The notes: generated from the sequence alone by a model not told the origin. Shown: positions 10,810-21,710, counted from the stretch's first letter. The stretch is 64,000 bases of DNA from Brachionus plicatilis (GCA_010279815.1 QEOQ01000191.1:40730-104729), one strand, 5' to 3'. Made by a program: numbers and translations.

Positions 10810-12300
10810 AAGATAAATCCTCCCATTTAAAAAGATGTGTTAGAATTTGATGGCTGTATACTTGAAGAGATTTTAGAGAAAAAGTTCAAAGCTCGAGGCT
10901 CTTTGAAAAATTAACTTTTTGATATATGCAAAAATCAGCTTATTCCGACATTTACAGATCAAAAATATGCACAGAAAAATATCTCTATTTTTTTTATTCA
11001 AATTATTTTAATTATCTTTTAAAATTTTTTATTCTTTATTCTATTAGTTGTGTAAAGTCTCAGTTTTGGACTTTAGGGATTTAAGCCAAGAAATAAAACG
11101 AAACAATTTAGTTAATAGTTTATTAAATGGAATCCGAAATTATAACAATAGAGGTAGTGGTTTTTATAGTAGCTAGAACATGTGCTTCAGCTACAGTTAA
11201 TTCAAGATTAAATAAAAAGTAGAGACATGTCAAGACTTGGGTCTTAACAGTTGGGATAAAATCTCCTTCCCATTTTGTTCAAAAAACGAGAATATTTAAG
11301 CACTGTTTAATCAATCGTTCAATTTTTTATAATTGTATTAATTCAAAATCAATATTGAATCTCAAGTTGAATCTTCAAATTGAATAACTTCCCAAAAAAT
11401 TTAGAAAAAAAGGTAATAATTAATTTTATTACAATTTAATTTAAACAATGATATCTTTTATTGTCGGCTGCATTCGTTTAACTTTGAAAATAAAAAATTT
11501 TTGTTAACGGCCATGTTTGGTGACGGAAACGCCTTAATCAGTAAAGCTCCCGACCTAAGTAGTAGAGGAAAAACTATCCAACATAGGAATTCAGAATCAA
11601 AATTACATTGAGTAAGACCGTAAGATACTACTCAACTAAACTGGATGCTTTGATGCCACTATATATATATATAGAAGCGAACCGCATACATAAATTCAAA
11701 TATGACTTAAGAAAAATTTAGGATTTAAATTTCTCACCTTTAAAATGCTTAAACTACTACTTTATCAGTAAAAAAAGAATTATTTTTAATTTGATTAATT
11801 TAAAAATATTCTAATATTGTGTGAGACCCGATCCTCACTTCACTCTTATTTATATAGAAGTGAAGTTTAAGACTTCATGTCATCTTATGGTTGAAATTAA
11901 GAATTATAAATTAATTAATATAATTTAAAAAAAAAAAAGAGAAACAATTTTTACGTTTTATTTGTTAAGTTCAAAGAATAAAACTAAAAAAAAATTGGCA
12001 TAGTATAAGCTATTCGCTAAAATCCGTAAAGTACACGAGCTTATTATCCATTATTTCATGTACTATATAAAAAACTTAAACTTAACGACCTCAAGCTCTC
12101 CTTGAGCGATAGGGCTCAGGAATCAGGGTTCTCTCCCATTACGTCAGTCAAAATAGTTAATAATGAGAGAGAACAATTCGCACACGCTTATATGTCGTTC
12201 ACAAACATTATAGACAATGCAAAAGCAATTTATGAATGGGAAGATCGCCTGGTTTTCGACGGCAAGGTTAAACAGTAATTCACAAAAGTTTAGAAGCACA
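10810..12300. other. no gene seen
   Basis: AT-rich DNA with a short TA run (11658-11672) and a small CTTCACT/AGTGAAG inverted repeat near 11838-11866. The motif TTTATTTCGTAAGACATAAA (12316-12335) recurs at 41909-41928, so it belongs to a dispersed repeat. Confidence 0.4.
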
Positions 12301-12464
12301 AGTTTTTTTCATCGTTTATTTCGTAAGACATAAAAATACTAAATTGTATTATGTATGGTATTAATTTAAAAATTGTCCAATTAGTGTTTAATTCATTTAT
12401 GAAACATCGATATTAAAATGTTTTGCTGAGTGTCTGTGACTCACTAAAACAGAATGATTAAGAC

Positions 12465-12648
12465 ATAGTGAGTGAATCTTCCGAATTTTAAAAATTTACA
12501 TAAAATTTGATTGGTTGGAAAAAATGAAAAATATTGCAATTTTGGAGTGAAAGATTGAATAAATTATTATAATTTTATTTATATCCAATAAAAAAAAAGT
12601 ATTAAAAAAATAAAAATCCGACGATTTACATTGAATTCACTCAAGATC
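12465..12648. mobile_element. short MITE, ends GTGAGTGAAT / ATTCACTCAA
   Basis: About 180 bp with inverted ends AGTGAGTGAATC and GAATTCACTCAAG. A second copy at 37470-37653 shares TTGCAATTTTGGAGTGAAAG and most of the rest. No coding capacity and no certain target duplication. Confidence 0.65.
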
Positions 12649-12692
12649 ATTTTTAGTAAAAAAAATGAGTTTTAAAGCGTAACCAAAAAATT

Positions 12693-12955
12693 TTGATGAT
12701 TGGTCTCCTAAAAGATAAGACCAAAAGTAATAGGGAACTAGCTAAATTAGGAGGAGTACCAGAAAATTGTGTGAGAACAACAAGAAAAAATAATGATATC
12801 TATGGCACCCCAAAGGAATCAAAAAGTCCTGCGAGGCCAAGAAAGCTAAGTTATAAGGACCAAAATAGTAAATTAATACAGTTAGGAAAAAATTCTACAA
12901 TTAATAATAAAAAGTTGGCCTCTGACTTTAATTCTAAGTTTAAAAATGTTAAGGT
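12693..12955 (+). pseudogene. Tc1 transposase N-terminal part
   Basis: IGLLKDKTKSNRELAK and then RPRKLSYKDQ are the helix-turn-helix and GRPR-type linker of a Tc1 DNA-binding domain. They align with IGLLKDKTKFQQEIAD and RPRKLTSRDE of the second Tc1 copy at 19836. The frame stops where the insert begins at 12956. Confidence 0.7.
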
Positions 12956-13334
12956 GTAAAGATGGCAAAAACCATCTTTATATATTAAAAGAAGTTAATG
13001 GAAATAACTTTGAAAAATTTCATAATTTTTATTATAAATATTAAAACTTCATTAAAGAATTTAAATAAAGAAATCTCAAAATAAAATTAACTTTTTCTTC
13101 AAATTTTATTTTGAGTAACTGTAGCTGCAAAGTTATCGATCTAAGTAGCTTAACGACGTACTTAGAATAAATTCCAACTATTCTGGAGAGCAAGTTGGGA
13201 CTAGACGATCAGAGTCAGATGTCTTTTAGTTTTTCTGACGCTGCAAAGTGTCCAAAAAGTCAGTGCTGCAAAGTACTGCAGCGCCCGCTTTCACTCTTCG
13301 CCCTACTAGAGCCATATAATTGCCACGCATTACA
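12956..13334. mobile_element. non-autonomous insert in Tc1
   Basis: The 379-bp block interrupts the Tc1 frame exactly, and AAGGT flanks both sides (12951-12955 and 13335-13339). Its ends are weakly inverted: GTAAAGATGGCAA on the left and TTGCCACGCATTACA on the right. It contains three GCTGCAAAGT motifs and no ORF. The family is unknown. Confidence 0.6.
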
Positions 13335-13840
13335 AAGGTAAGTAGAGAAACATTAAAGAGATTTCTAACTAGTAAAGGAATAGGAACTTATACAGCTTTG
13401 AAAAAGCCATTGCTGACGGCATCGGATAGAATCAAAAGATTAAAATGGTCAATTGAATTGGACAATTGAACGTTCGGGAATGGTAATTTTTAGTGATGAA
13501 TTCAATTTTGAGATGTTCAATAGGAAACCAAGGAAAATACAAATGAAAAATACGACACTAGATTTGTAGTACCGACTCTACAAAGTGGTGGTGGTTTCGC
13601 AGGAATATGGGGATGAATCAGCAGTAAAGGGACAGGATGCTGTCGTATATATGAGGGACGAATTAATCAACATGCCTACAAGGAAACGTTAGAAAATGAA
13701 CTTATGGCATATGACGATATTTTTTACTAAAAAGAGATGATATTTGGATTTTTCAACAGGATAGGGCTCCACGACAAAGAGCAAAACTAATTAAAGAGTG
13801 GTTTGATGAGAATAATATTTCCCTCTTAGCATGGTGTCCC
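13335..13840 (+). pseudogene. Tc1 transposase, central part
   Basis: Continues the transposase: VSRETLKRFLTSKGIG and LKKPLLTASDRIKRLKW, then IFSDEFNFEMFNRKPR (first catalytic Asp), WGW-type block, and IWIFQQDRAPRQRAK (second catalytic Asp). Several stops and frame changes are present. It ends at the WCPR codons where the Ty3 element entered. Confidence 0.75.
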
Positions 13841-13938
13841 AGATTGTGGTGTCGCAACCACAAAAACAAACAAACATTTGCCAGCTCAACAAACTACTAC
13901 ACACCACACACTATTTAAAATAAAAGAATCAAACATAA

Positions 13939-14901
13939 GACTATTTACAACTTTTTTTAGATATTACAAGCACCAAAATCGAAAAAATAAACGCCGATTC
14001 AAGCACAGACACGCCAACAGACAGACAAAAAGTCACGCCAAAAGACAGACAAAAAGTCAAGCAGGCAGACAGGCCATTAGTCACGCAGACAGACACGCCA
14101 TTAGTCAAGCAGACAGACACGCCATTAGTCACGCAGACAGACACGTCATTAGTCAAGCAGACAGACAGGCCATTAGTCAAGCAGACAGACACGCAATTAC
14201 TCACGCAGACAGACACGCGAACAAATCAGCAAGCAACTACGCAAGTAAAGCAACAAACAGACTCCAGAGCAGACAACGCAACATGTGGAACATTCCAATA
14301 CCAGACCGGCGAGGACCTGACCACAGTTGGCTCAAGATGGAGCATGTGGTTGGAAACGTTCAAACTTTACATCCAAGCCAAAAACCTACCACAAGAGCGA
14401 ATTATGCCCACATTTCTATTGATGATAGGCCCAGAGGTTTACGAGGTATACAAAAGCCTAACTGAGGAAACGGAGGACATAGACAGTGTATACAAAATCC
14501 TCAGTGATCACTTCACCGCGCAAAGATCCGAATTTGCGGAGGAGCAAAAATTCCGCCACATGAAGCGCCGCGAAGGTGAACCTGTGCACGATTTTGTGAT
14601 GAGACTTCGCCAGCAAGCGGTCCATTGCAACTTTGGGACGGCACTTGAACGCAATATTCTGTCTCAGTTCGTAGCAGGATCAAACATACATTCCTTTCAG
14701 GAAAAATGCTGTTTAACCAGAGATCTAACCATTGCAAAGGCGGTACAAGACGCAAAATCATTCGAAAGCTCCGCACAAAACATGAGTATGCTGACAAATC
14801 CGTCTGCAGCAGCACAATCAATTCTCTATGCTGAGCAGCGCCAGTCAAGTAAACAAGCCTCAAAACTTAATTCCAACTATCGGGCAGACCAAGCAGAATG
14901 A
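13939..14901 (+). CDS. Ty3/gypsy Gag (capsid region)
   Basis: This is the structural capsid protein of the element. From about 14308 the frame reads GEDLTTVGSRW-MWLETFKLYIQ and goes on to a typical gypsy Gag core ending near 14790 (FAEEQKFRHMKR, then GEPVHDFVMRLRQQA). The same frame is open upstream to 13939 and includes an 8-residue repeat (TDTPLVKQ/TDTPLVTQ) coded by a 24-bp tandem repeat, but it contains no ATG before 14344. A different frame through the repeat (from 13878) has an ATG but does not join Gag. The frame ends at TGA 14899-14901, overlapping the zinc-knuckle ORF. Confidence 0.7.
   Translation, partial: DYLQLFLDITSTKIEKINADSSTDTPTDRQKVTPKDRQKVKQADRPLVTQTDTPLVKQTDTPLVTQTDTSLVKQTDRPLVKQTDTQLLTQTDTRTNQQATTQVKQQTDSRADNATCGTFQYQTGEDLTTVGSRWSMWLETFKLYIQAKNLPQERIMPTFLLMIGPEVYEVYKSLTEETEDIDSVYKILSDHFTAQRSEFAEEQKFRHMKRREGEPVHDFVMRLRQQAVHCNFGTALERNILSQFVAGSNIHSFQEKCCLTRDLTIAKAVQDAKSFESSAQNMSMLTNPSAAAQSILYAEQRQSSKQASKLNSNYRADQAE
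14005..14220. repeat. 24-bp tandem repeat, about 8-9 copies
   Basis: The unit is close to ACGCCATTAGTCACGCAGAC plus AGAC, with C/A changes at the CACG/CAAG position. The length is a multiple of three, so every frame stays open through it. In the Gag frame it codes for TDTPLV(K/T)Q. Confidence 0.85.
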
Positions 14902-15152
14902 AGCAATGTGGATACTGTGGCCGGAGTTGCAAAAGTAGAGAGGAATGTCCTGCAAAAGGAAAAAGGTGTCTCAATTGCGAAAAATTTGACCACTTTGCAA
15001 TAGTCTGTCGAAGCGCGAAAGCAAAGCCAACTAGGGATCAAGCAAAGAAACACATTCGCAGCATCACTACCACAAATAAACCAGAGCCTGAAGGACAATA
15101 CATGCGCAGGGAAGAGGACTACTCCGAATTCAACCGTTTCAAGCAATCATGA
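14898..15152 (+). CDS. Ty3/gypsy nucleocapsid zinc knuckles
   Basis: The 84-residue frame has two Cys/His knuckles: CGYCGRSCKSREECPAKG (C-X2-C type, irregular) and CLNCEKFDHFAIVC (CX2CX4HX4C). These bind element RNA in the particle. It is in the -1 frame relative to Gag, with the start ATG overlapping the Gag stop (ATGA). That could be a frameshift lesion or a programmed shift; zinc knuckles normally continue the Gag frame. Confidence 0.7.
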   Translation: MKQCGYCGRSCKSREECPAKGKRCLNCEKFDHFAIVCRSAKAKPTRDQAKKHIRSITTTNKPEPEGQYMRREEDYSEFNRFKQS

Positions 15153-15185
15153 GAATTCGGACTGTTCACAATAAAGAAAGGCAAA

Positions 15186-15790
15186 ATGCATACAAATGAT
15201 GGGCCGAGAGCCGTGGTGACCGTGAACAATACCAAGTTCTCATTTCTTGTCGACACTGGCGCCCCCATTAATGTAATCGACGAACAGACATACAACAAAA
15301 TTGTCCAAAATCCAAAGCTCAAAAAATGTACCACCAGTTTTTATGGCTACACTGCTGGAGAACCTCTTCCAATCCTGGGCCAATTTGTCACAAACGCCAG
15401 CTGCAACGGAAACACAGTGAAAGCTGGATTCATCGTCATACGTGGGAAAGCAGAGCTCCTGCTCAGTTATAAAACAGCAGTCAACTTAGGTGTTGTTCAG
15501 ATCCTGAACACACTGATAGCAAAACAATACCCCAAGAGCAGCAACCAACAGCACCTAAAAAGCGAACTCAAGGAACTGTATCCATTACTATTTTCAGAAA
15601 AAATGGGTTGCATCACAAGTGCATCAGTTAAGCTGGACATAGACCCAAACGTGAGACCGGTAAGGCAAAAACTCAGACCAGTCGCAATATACCTACAAGA
15701 GGCTGTCAAAGTTGAGCTGCAACGACAAGTTGAAGAGGACATTCTGGAGCGAGTAGACTCCACAATGGGACTAACACCTTGGATTTTCCA
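15186..15790 (+). CDS. Ty3/gypsy protease and start of RT
   Basis: An aspartic protease motif LVDTGAP lies at about residues 21-27, followed by GYTAGEPLPILGQF and then the N-terminus of reverse transcriptase (VRPVRQKLRP, and EEDILERVDST). The codons up to TPW (15775-15783) are good; the frame then changes within a short T run (15783-15787), and the RT continues in the RT ORF's frame. The original frame reaches a stop at 15831-15833. Confidence 0.75.
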
Positions 15791-17922
15791 ATCTTGTCGT
15801 CGTTCCAAAGCCCAACAAGCCAGGTGGCAATGAAATAAATGTACGACTGACCTGCGACTCCCGACCAATGAACAAGGCATTGTGGCCAGTGCGATACTCC
15901 ACAAGATCAATAGAAGATCTAATATACAGCGTGAATGGGGCAGTTAAGTTCTCCAAACTAGACATCCGCAAAGATTTCCATCAACTCAGGCTTGATGAAA
16001 AATCGCGACATCTCACGACCATCACAACTCACTGCGGTCTGTTCCGCTACAAGAGGCTCCACATGGGCATCTCCAGTGCATCGGAAGAATTCACTGAATG
16101 CATCCGAAAAATCCTAGAGGGAATTCCAGGTCAACTTAACATGACTGATGACATCCTGGTCTACGGCAAAACGGACCAGCAGCACGACACGTCACTCATG
16201 CAAGTGCTAAATCAGCTTCAAAAACATGGCGTCACTCTCAACGGTGACAAGTGGGAGTTCGACCAGCGCGAGCTCACGTTCTTTGGACTAAAGATGTCAG
16301 CAAGCGGGATTGCCCCAACCGAAGATCGATGCAAAGCGCTGCGCGAAGCTGCACCACCTACAAACGTGAAAGAGCTACGCTCACTTCTTGGTATAATGCA
16401 GTCAAATAGCAGGTTTATCAAGAACACATTTTCGATAACTGAGCCACTCTGGAGACTTACCAAGAAGGACACTGAATGGAAATGGTTGCAAGAGCACGAA
16501 GAAGCACTTCGCAAACTAAAGGAAGCCATATCCGACAAATACATGGCATTCTTTAACAAAGAATGGAACACAGAACTAGTAGTGGACGCGAGCCCAGTTG
16601 GTCTTGGGGCAGTTTTAATGCAAAGCAACCCCAAAGATCCAAAGGAAAAGCGCATAGTATGCTTCGGGTCAAGACTTTTATCGGAGACCGAGAGAAGATA
16701 CAGTCAATGCGAAAAAGAAGCCCTTGCAGCAGTCTGGGCTTATGAAAAGTTTTGGCTTTATCTAATTGGGTCAAGCTTCAAGCTCATTACTGACAATCGT
16801 GCTGTTCAGCTAATATTTAACAACACCGCAAGTCGACCACCAGCTCGAATAGAACGATTGGCCCTACGACTGACTCAATTCGACTTCGAAATAGTACACC
16901 GACCCGGAAACTCCAACGTTGCTGATTATTTCTCAAGACAGCCCGTGAGGTCAAGCGTTGAAGATCCAATCTCAACTGAAAAGTGTGAAAGCTACATAAA
17001 CTCAATCAGCGAATGCGCAAGACCATATGCCCTCTCACGGAAAGAGCTCTCATCTGAAACATGCTCCGATACCGAGCTCCAATCGTTGCGAAAATGGCTA
17101 ACCACAGACTGCAAAAGGCTACCAAAGCACATAGTTCATTTCAAACAGATCGCTGCCGAAGTATCTGAAACCAACGATGTAATCTTGTTACGCGGAAGCA
17201 GGATCATCATACCGAAATCACTTCGAAAGCGAGTAATCAGCTTGGCGCACCAAGGACACCAAGGAATCGTGAAGACTAAGGCACTGATCAGATCAAAAAT
17301 TTGGTACCCCGGAATCGACAAAATGGTCGAAGAAGCCATCCTGCAGTGTAAAGTTTGCCAAGCAAATGCAAATACAGTGAAGCTCGCACCACTAATGCCA
17401 TCAAGAATGCCTGAGGGACCCTGGCTCGAAGTCAGTGGCGACTTCTACGGACCACTTACAGATGGATCATACTACTATGTCAACCACTGCGACTATAGCA
17501 GATGGACATCAGTCGACAAAATTAGGGCAACAGACTTTCAAAACGCGTCAAGAGTCCTCAACCTTCTGTTCACGGTCATAGGTGTACCGCTCATCTACAA
17601 GACTGACAATGGCCCACCATTTCAATCATACAAATTCGCCGACTATGCCAAACAGATGGGCTTCATTCATCGCCGCATTACACCAAGATGGCCCAGAGCA
17701 AATGGCGAAGTAGAAAGTTTCATGAAAAACCTGGGGCAAGTTCTCCGCACGGCCTCAATAACAGGCCAAAACAAGGAAATAGAACTTCGTGCTTTCCTCA
17801 AGACCTATAGCGAAACGCCCCACTCCACCACGAAAGTAGCACCAGCTGTCTTGCTGTTCGGCTTTTCCAGAACATCTGGAATCCCAGGAATCGAAAAACT
17901 CGACTTCACCAAACTCAAATAA
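15791..17922 (+). CDS. Ty3/gypsy RT, RNase H and integrase
   Basis: The frame picks up RT at VVVPKPNKPGG (about 15797) and is open to 17922. Numbered from the ATG at 15868: RT palm with D32 and the D94-D95 pair (MTDDILVYG), RNase H with D240, and D309 in ITDNRA, the tether HRPGNSNVADYFSR, an integrase zinc site (H461, H464, C494, C497 in HQGHQG and CKVC), and the integrase core with D525 (SGDFYGP), D580 (KTDNGPP) and E616 (NGEVES), 35 residues apart. The AHQGHQGIVKTK block is like Mag/K02A2.6-type elements. The stop TAA (17920-17922) is in frame with further coding sequence. Confidence 0.85.
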
Positions 17923-18435
17923 CTTAATGAATTCGCGAGAGAAAATGACGTAAAGGCTAAAGCCGCCATGAAAGTAGACTTCGACCGAAGAATGAAATCT
18001 CGAGAGCCTCAAATTCAAGTCGGTGTGAGAGTTCTACTTAAAGTAGAACAGAGGCGAAAATCAGACCCATACTGGGATCCAAACCCGTACACAGTCTCAG
18101 AGGTAAAGGGAACTTTAGTCACCGCCGAACGAGGTAGACATAGGGTCACAAGAAACATAAGTTTCTTTAAGCCACTACAACATGTGCTTGCTCAAGAAAT
18201 CCACCACTCACCATTGCAACAACAGCATCAACCCACTCCGTCATCATCGCCCCAACAGTCTATGAAATCCCAAACTGACAACCCACGAGTCACAGTCCAA
18301 CAAGCACCCCTCACAGTACCAACACCTCAAACAGCACCAGCAAAACGAAAACTAATTTATTTACAATTAAGCTATTTACATTCCTTATTTACACTGGCCA
18401 CAGAACGGCCGTTTTCCATTTATATTTTAGATTGA
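17923..18435 (+). pseudogene. Ty3/gypsy integrase C-terminal part after a stop
   Basis: This continues the integrase frame directly after TAA at 17920-17922: FARENDVKAKAAMKVDFDRR, then VLLKVEQRRKSDPYWDPNPY and HRVTRNISFFKPL, a typical post-core domain of this family. A Gln/Pro/Thr-rich tail follows to 18435. The premature stop would remove this domain from the integrase. Confidence 0.75.
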
Positions 18436-18482
18436 ATAAAAGCTAAGAAAACTGTTTCCTTTTTGATTCAAGAACACAACAC

Positions 18483-18710
18483 AGATCACCTGACCTTAAT
18501 CCTATCGAGAAGTTTTGGTCATATATTGATGCAAAATTGGTAGAAACAAAGTTGACCTCAATCGAGTACTTAAAATCGACTCTTCTGAAAGAATAGCTAA
18601 ATATATCTGATGAATATGTGAAAAAATTAATTAAATCAGCGCCAAAACGTATTTGTGCTTGTTATGATGCAAAAGATGGTCATTTTAAATACTTTAAATT
18701 AGTATGCGTC
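18483..18710 (+). pseudogene. Tc1 transposase C-terminal part
   Basis: After the second AGAT the Tc1 frame resumes with SPDLNPIEKFWSYIDAKL (third catalytic residue Glu), then KKLIKSAPKRICACYDAK and GHFKYFKL, the usual Tc1 C-terminus. One in-frame TAG is present near 18595. Confidence 0.75.
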
Positions 18711-19059
18711 TTAACTTTTGTGCAACTTGTCTTCCTCCGAAATTCTATCACAATTTTTTCTAAATTAATATATTCAGCTTTGTTTTTCTGTAAAGTTTTT
18801 TCTGCAATATTATTTGATTAATAATGTAAATTAATAAATTAAATAACAGAAATATTATTACTAGCCTTCTATTCTGTAAATAATTGACACATTATTTATT
18901 TGTTTAAAAAAAATGCGTACGCGTCTTATCTTTTGAGCAATACTGTATATCTCGAAGAAAAACCGGTCGAATGTTACGCCAAAATTACTCCAGCTGATGT
19001 GGTTTTCTTTGAAACCTTTTGAGCCAGCAGTAAGAAAAATGGTCAGGCAAATAGTCAAT

Positions 19060-19416
19060 CAAGTGGGCAAGTAATGGCACGTTCAAAATCAAACCATCGG
19101 TTAGAACTTGAGCGATGAGAATGAGCATCAAATGAAACTTTCAAGAAATTCGAAGGATTTTGCAATTTGTTTTTTTTTTTTTTTTCCTCAGTTAAGGAAT
19201 TTTCATCTTTTTTTTTCATGTCATTTTCATTTTTTTCTGTTGTTTATTTTTTTTTGTTTATTTTGTTGTTGTTTATTTAAAAGGGATAGGAAGTTGGTGT
19301 CCCTTTTGGACGCCTTAAAAGCGTGAGAGATGTAAGACCCGGTTTTTAATAGTGTGTTTGGGATCAAGGCAAAAGAAACATCGTTGTTGCAATGTTTTTT
19401 TTTATTCCAGGGTTTG
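19060..19416. other. T-rich DNA between Tc1 elements
   Basis: Poly-T and TTG runs, with no supported gene. The 72-codon frame at 19108-19326 is low-complexity Phe-rich and is not called. Confidence 0.4.
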
Positions 19417-19418
19417 TA

Positions 19419-21113
19419 CAGTATGTCTAGAAAGTTTAGAACATTACTAAAAAATTTATAAAAAAAATTTTAAGGAGTTAAAATCTTAAATTATAATACA
19501 TTTACATATAATGTTAACTATACCATCTTAAAGATAATTTTATTAGCTTTCTTTTGATATATAGATTTTTCAAAAAAAATTTCTGAACACTCCAGAACCC
19601 ATTTAAAAAAAACAGATAAAATCGAAAAAATAAAATAGTCCTCAAAGTTTAGAACAATAATTTTATCTTAAAATTTTACCACACCTTGACAATTACTGGC
19701 CATTTTTTGTCACACAATGCTTGGAATGTCTTTTCATACTGTTTGCTTGCACTTTTTACGTTTGATTTATTATTTTTGGATTTTAAAATCGGTCATTTTA
19801 TTGAGTTGTACCATTTTGGCGTTTTTTCCAAAAAAATGGGCACAAAAAATGTATCTGAGGCTCAAAGGTGGCAAATAATTGGTCTATTGAAGGATAAGAC
19901 CAAATTTCAACAAGAAATAGCTGATCTGGTAGGAGTTTCGAGAAAATGTGTGATTACAACAAAGCGCAATTATCAGAAGACATCCGTAGTCAAAGAATTA
20001 CCAAGGTCTGGTAGACCCCGAAAGCTTACCAGTCGAGATGAGTCGTACATTTTTAGAAAGGTCAGAATCAATCCTACAACAGGCTATAGACAGCTATCCT
20101 CTGATTTTAGTTATAATTTTCCAAATGTTACTGTTAGTAAAGGCACTATAGAAAAGTTCTATTAAACAAAAAATACAGTCGTATACTGCAATAAAAAAAC
20201 AGCTTTTGACTGTATTGGATCGATCGAAAAGGCTCAAATGGTGCAAAGAACGACAAAGATGGACTGTTAATGACTGGTCAAAAGTTGTTTTTAGTGACGA
20301 GTCTAATTTCGAAGTATTAAACAGAAAATCTAGAGTGTTTGTAAAACGTTTTGCAAACTAAAAGTATCACCCCAAGTTTTGTTTACCATGTTTACAAAAT
20401 GGTGGAGATTCGGTTGGTATTTGGGGATGTATTAATTATAAAGGTACTGGGTATTGCTCTATTTATACAGGCAGAATTAATCAATTTGTGTACATGGACA
20501 CTCTGTAAAATAACTTATTACCATCAGCCGAGATATTTTTTGATCAGAGTCAAGATTGGATTTTTCAGCAGGATGGCGCTAGTGCACATACTGCTCATTC
20601 CGTTCGAGATTGGTTGAAAGAAAAACAAATAACAGTTCTCCCCTAGTGCCCAAGATCACCTGATCTCAATCCAATAGAGAATTTATGGTCATATATTGAC
20701 CACAAAATGATCAATACAAAAATTACGTCAGGAGAGCATTTAAAAAGAGTTCTTTTTGATGAATGTTTGAAAGTTCCTAGTGAAGTAGTAAGAAACATGA
20801 TTGAATCTATGCCAAAACGTGTCGCTGAGTGTATTAAAGCTAAGGGTGGGTATTTTAAATGTTAAAAAATAAATGTTCTAAATTTTGTAGACATTTTTTT
20901 TGTTAAAAAATTTCCCTCCTTTTTTTTTTTTTTGCGGTTTTTTTACTTCGATTTTTTTTTCTTTCCTAGTTTTTGTACTTTTCCGATAAAAAAATTCTTT
21001 TTAAATAAATTTCAAAAAAAAATATCTTTTAATTTTTTTATTTAGCCGCACGGCTTTCAAGAATCAAACCATGCAAAAAAAAATTAAATGTTCTTAATAT
21101 TCTATACATACTG
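19419..21113 (+). mobile_element. complete Tc1 (DD34E) element, 1.7 kb
   Basis: The element is bounded by TA (19417-19418 and 21114-21115). The left end CAGTATGTCTAGAAAGTTTA matches the right end, which reads CAGTATGTATAGAATATTAA on the other strand. A second TIR-like copy (reverse of ATGTCTACAAAATTTAGAAC) lies at about 20876-20902, an IR/DR layout seen in some Tc1 elements. It encodes one transposase, now inactive. Confidence 0.85.
19836..20865 (+). pseudogene. Tc1 transposase, inactive
   Basis: The cut-and-paste transposase starts at ATG 19836 (MGTKNVSEAQRWQIIG). The DNA-binding half is intact to about 20155, then the frame shifts. The catalytic residues are in VVFSDESNFEV (first Asp), WIFQQDGASAHTA (second Asp) and PDLNPIENLW (Glu), with 34 residues between the second and third. 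A TAG replaces the Trp codon before CPRSPD (20645-20647), and further stops lie near 20360 and 20507. The C-terminus ends KGGYFKC. About 300 residues would be normal for Tc1. Confidence 0.85.
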
Positions 21114-21115
21114 TA

Positions 21116-21535
21116 TTTGGTACTAATAGATTTTTGAACTTGTTAATTTATTTTGGTTGGGTACGAGACATGAACTCTTCTCAGCCCATCCGCCTTCTAT
21201 AAATTTCTCATTGAAGATCTCTCTTATTAGTCTATTCAAAGTCTATTCAAATATAAACTTCCAACTTAAATGACTTTTGACATATCTTCTTTCGATATTA
21301 ACCTAAAGAGATGAGTAAGTAGATCACGGTAAGTAAAAGGACGATCATGACTCTTTACATTCAGTTTGAATTGAATTTTTATCATAAATTCAATATCATC
21401 AAATGGAATTTCGGAAATTTCCTCAGTTGTTAACCATTTGAATTTAAAAATGTTTTTTTCTAATATATTTTATGTTAATTTCTATTTTTAGTAAATGATT
21501 TTAATCAGAAAAAATGTGTAATTAAAAGCAAATAA
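21116..21535. other. no gene seen
   Basis: AT-rich spacer between the Tc1 element and the duplicated calmodulin-type flank. Confidence 0.4.
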
Positions 21536-21539
21536 AGAA

Positions 21540-21710
21540 CATTTCAATGAATTTTTAATATTTTGTTGTTGTTGTTGAAAAATTATAAAATCCTGCTCCT
21601 TTTTTTAAATATACTTTTGCCAGACTTGAATATCATTTGTTTAAATAAATTTTAAAATAATATTTTATTTTTTTGTTGGATAAATAAATTGAATATTGAA
21701 AATTAAACGA
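21540..21710 (+). repeat. duplicate of calmodulin gene 1 upstream DNA
   Basis: Several blocks match the region just before calmodulin gene 1 (31005-31290) in the same order: ATGAATTTT, TTTTGTTGTTnTTGTTGAAAA, TAAAATCCTG, AATATCATTTGTTTAAATAA and TTTTTTGTTGnATAnATAAATTG. A segment of about 100 bp present upstream of gene 1 is missing here. Calmodulin gene 2 lacks these blocks. Confidence 0.7.

Larger units (their letters stand above)
13845..18482 (+). mobile_element. Ty3/gypsy retrotransposon inserted in Tc1
   Basis: A 4,638-bp insertion that splits the codons of the Tc1 block WCPR/SPDLNPIE. AGAT occurs on both sides (13841-13844 and 18483-18486), as expected for retroviral-type integration. 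Inside are Gag, zinc knuckles, protease, RT, RNase H and integrase. I found no direct repeat between the first and last few hundred bases, so LTRs are missing or unrecognised; the insert starts TGTGGTGTCG and ends GAACACAACAC. Its base composition is clearly less AT-rich than the surroundings. Confidence 0.8.
12665..18945 (+). mobile_element. Tc1 element broken by two insertions
   Basis: The Tc1 transposase lies in three pieces (about 12690-12955, 13335-13840 and 18483-18710), separated by a MITE-like insert and a Ty3/gypsy element. The right inverted end finishes at 18945 with CAATACTG before TA, and a related inner copy (GCGTCTTAACTTTTGTGCAA, near 18705-18725) gives an IR/DR arrangement. 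The left end was not found, so the element is probably 5' truncated. Confidence 0.7.

Noticed and set aside
13990..14220. CRISPR-like regular repeat
   Set aside because: The 24-bp units are directly adjacent without spacers, keep all frames open and lie in a retrotransposon Gag region; the genome is eukaryotic.
16563..16745. Small ORFs in other frames within the Ty3 pol region
   Set aside because: They lie inside the intact RT/RNase H frame and have no independent support.
13845..18482. LTRs of the nested Ty3/gypsy element
   Set aside because: Short shared strings such as CTATTTACA at both ends are too weak for a direct repeat in AT-rich DNA.
19686..19835. Extension of the Tc1 ORF upstream of the chosen ATG
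   Set aside because: The upstream codons are Phe/Leu-rich and do not match Tc1; the MGTKNVSEAQRWQ start fits the family.
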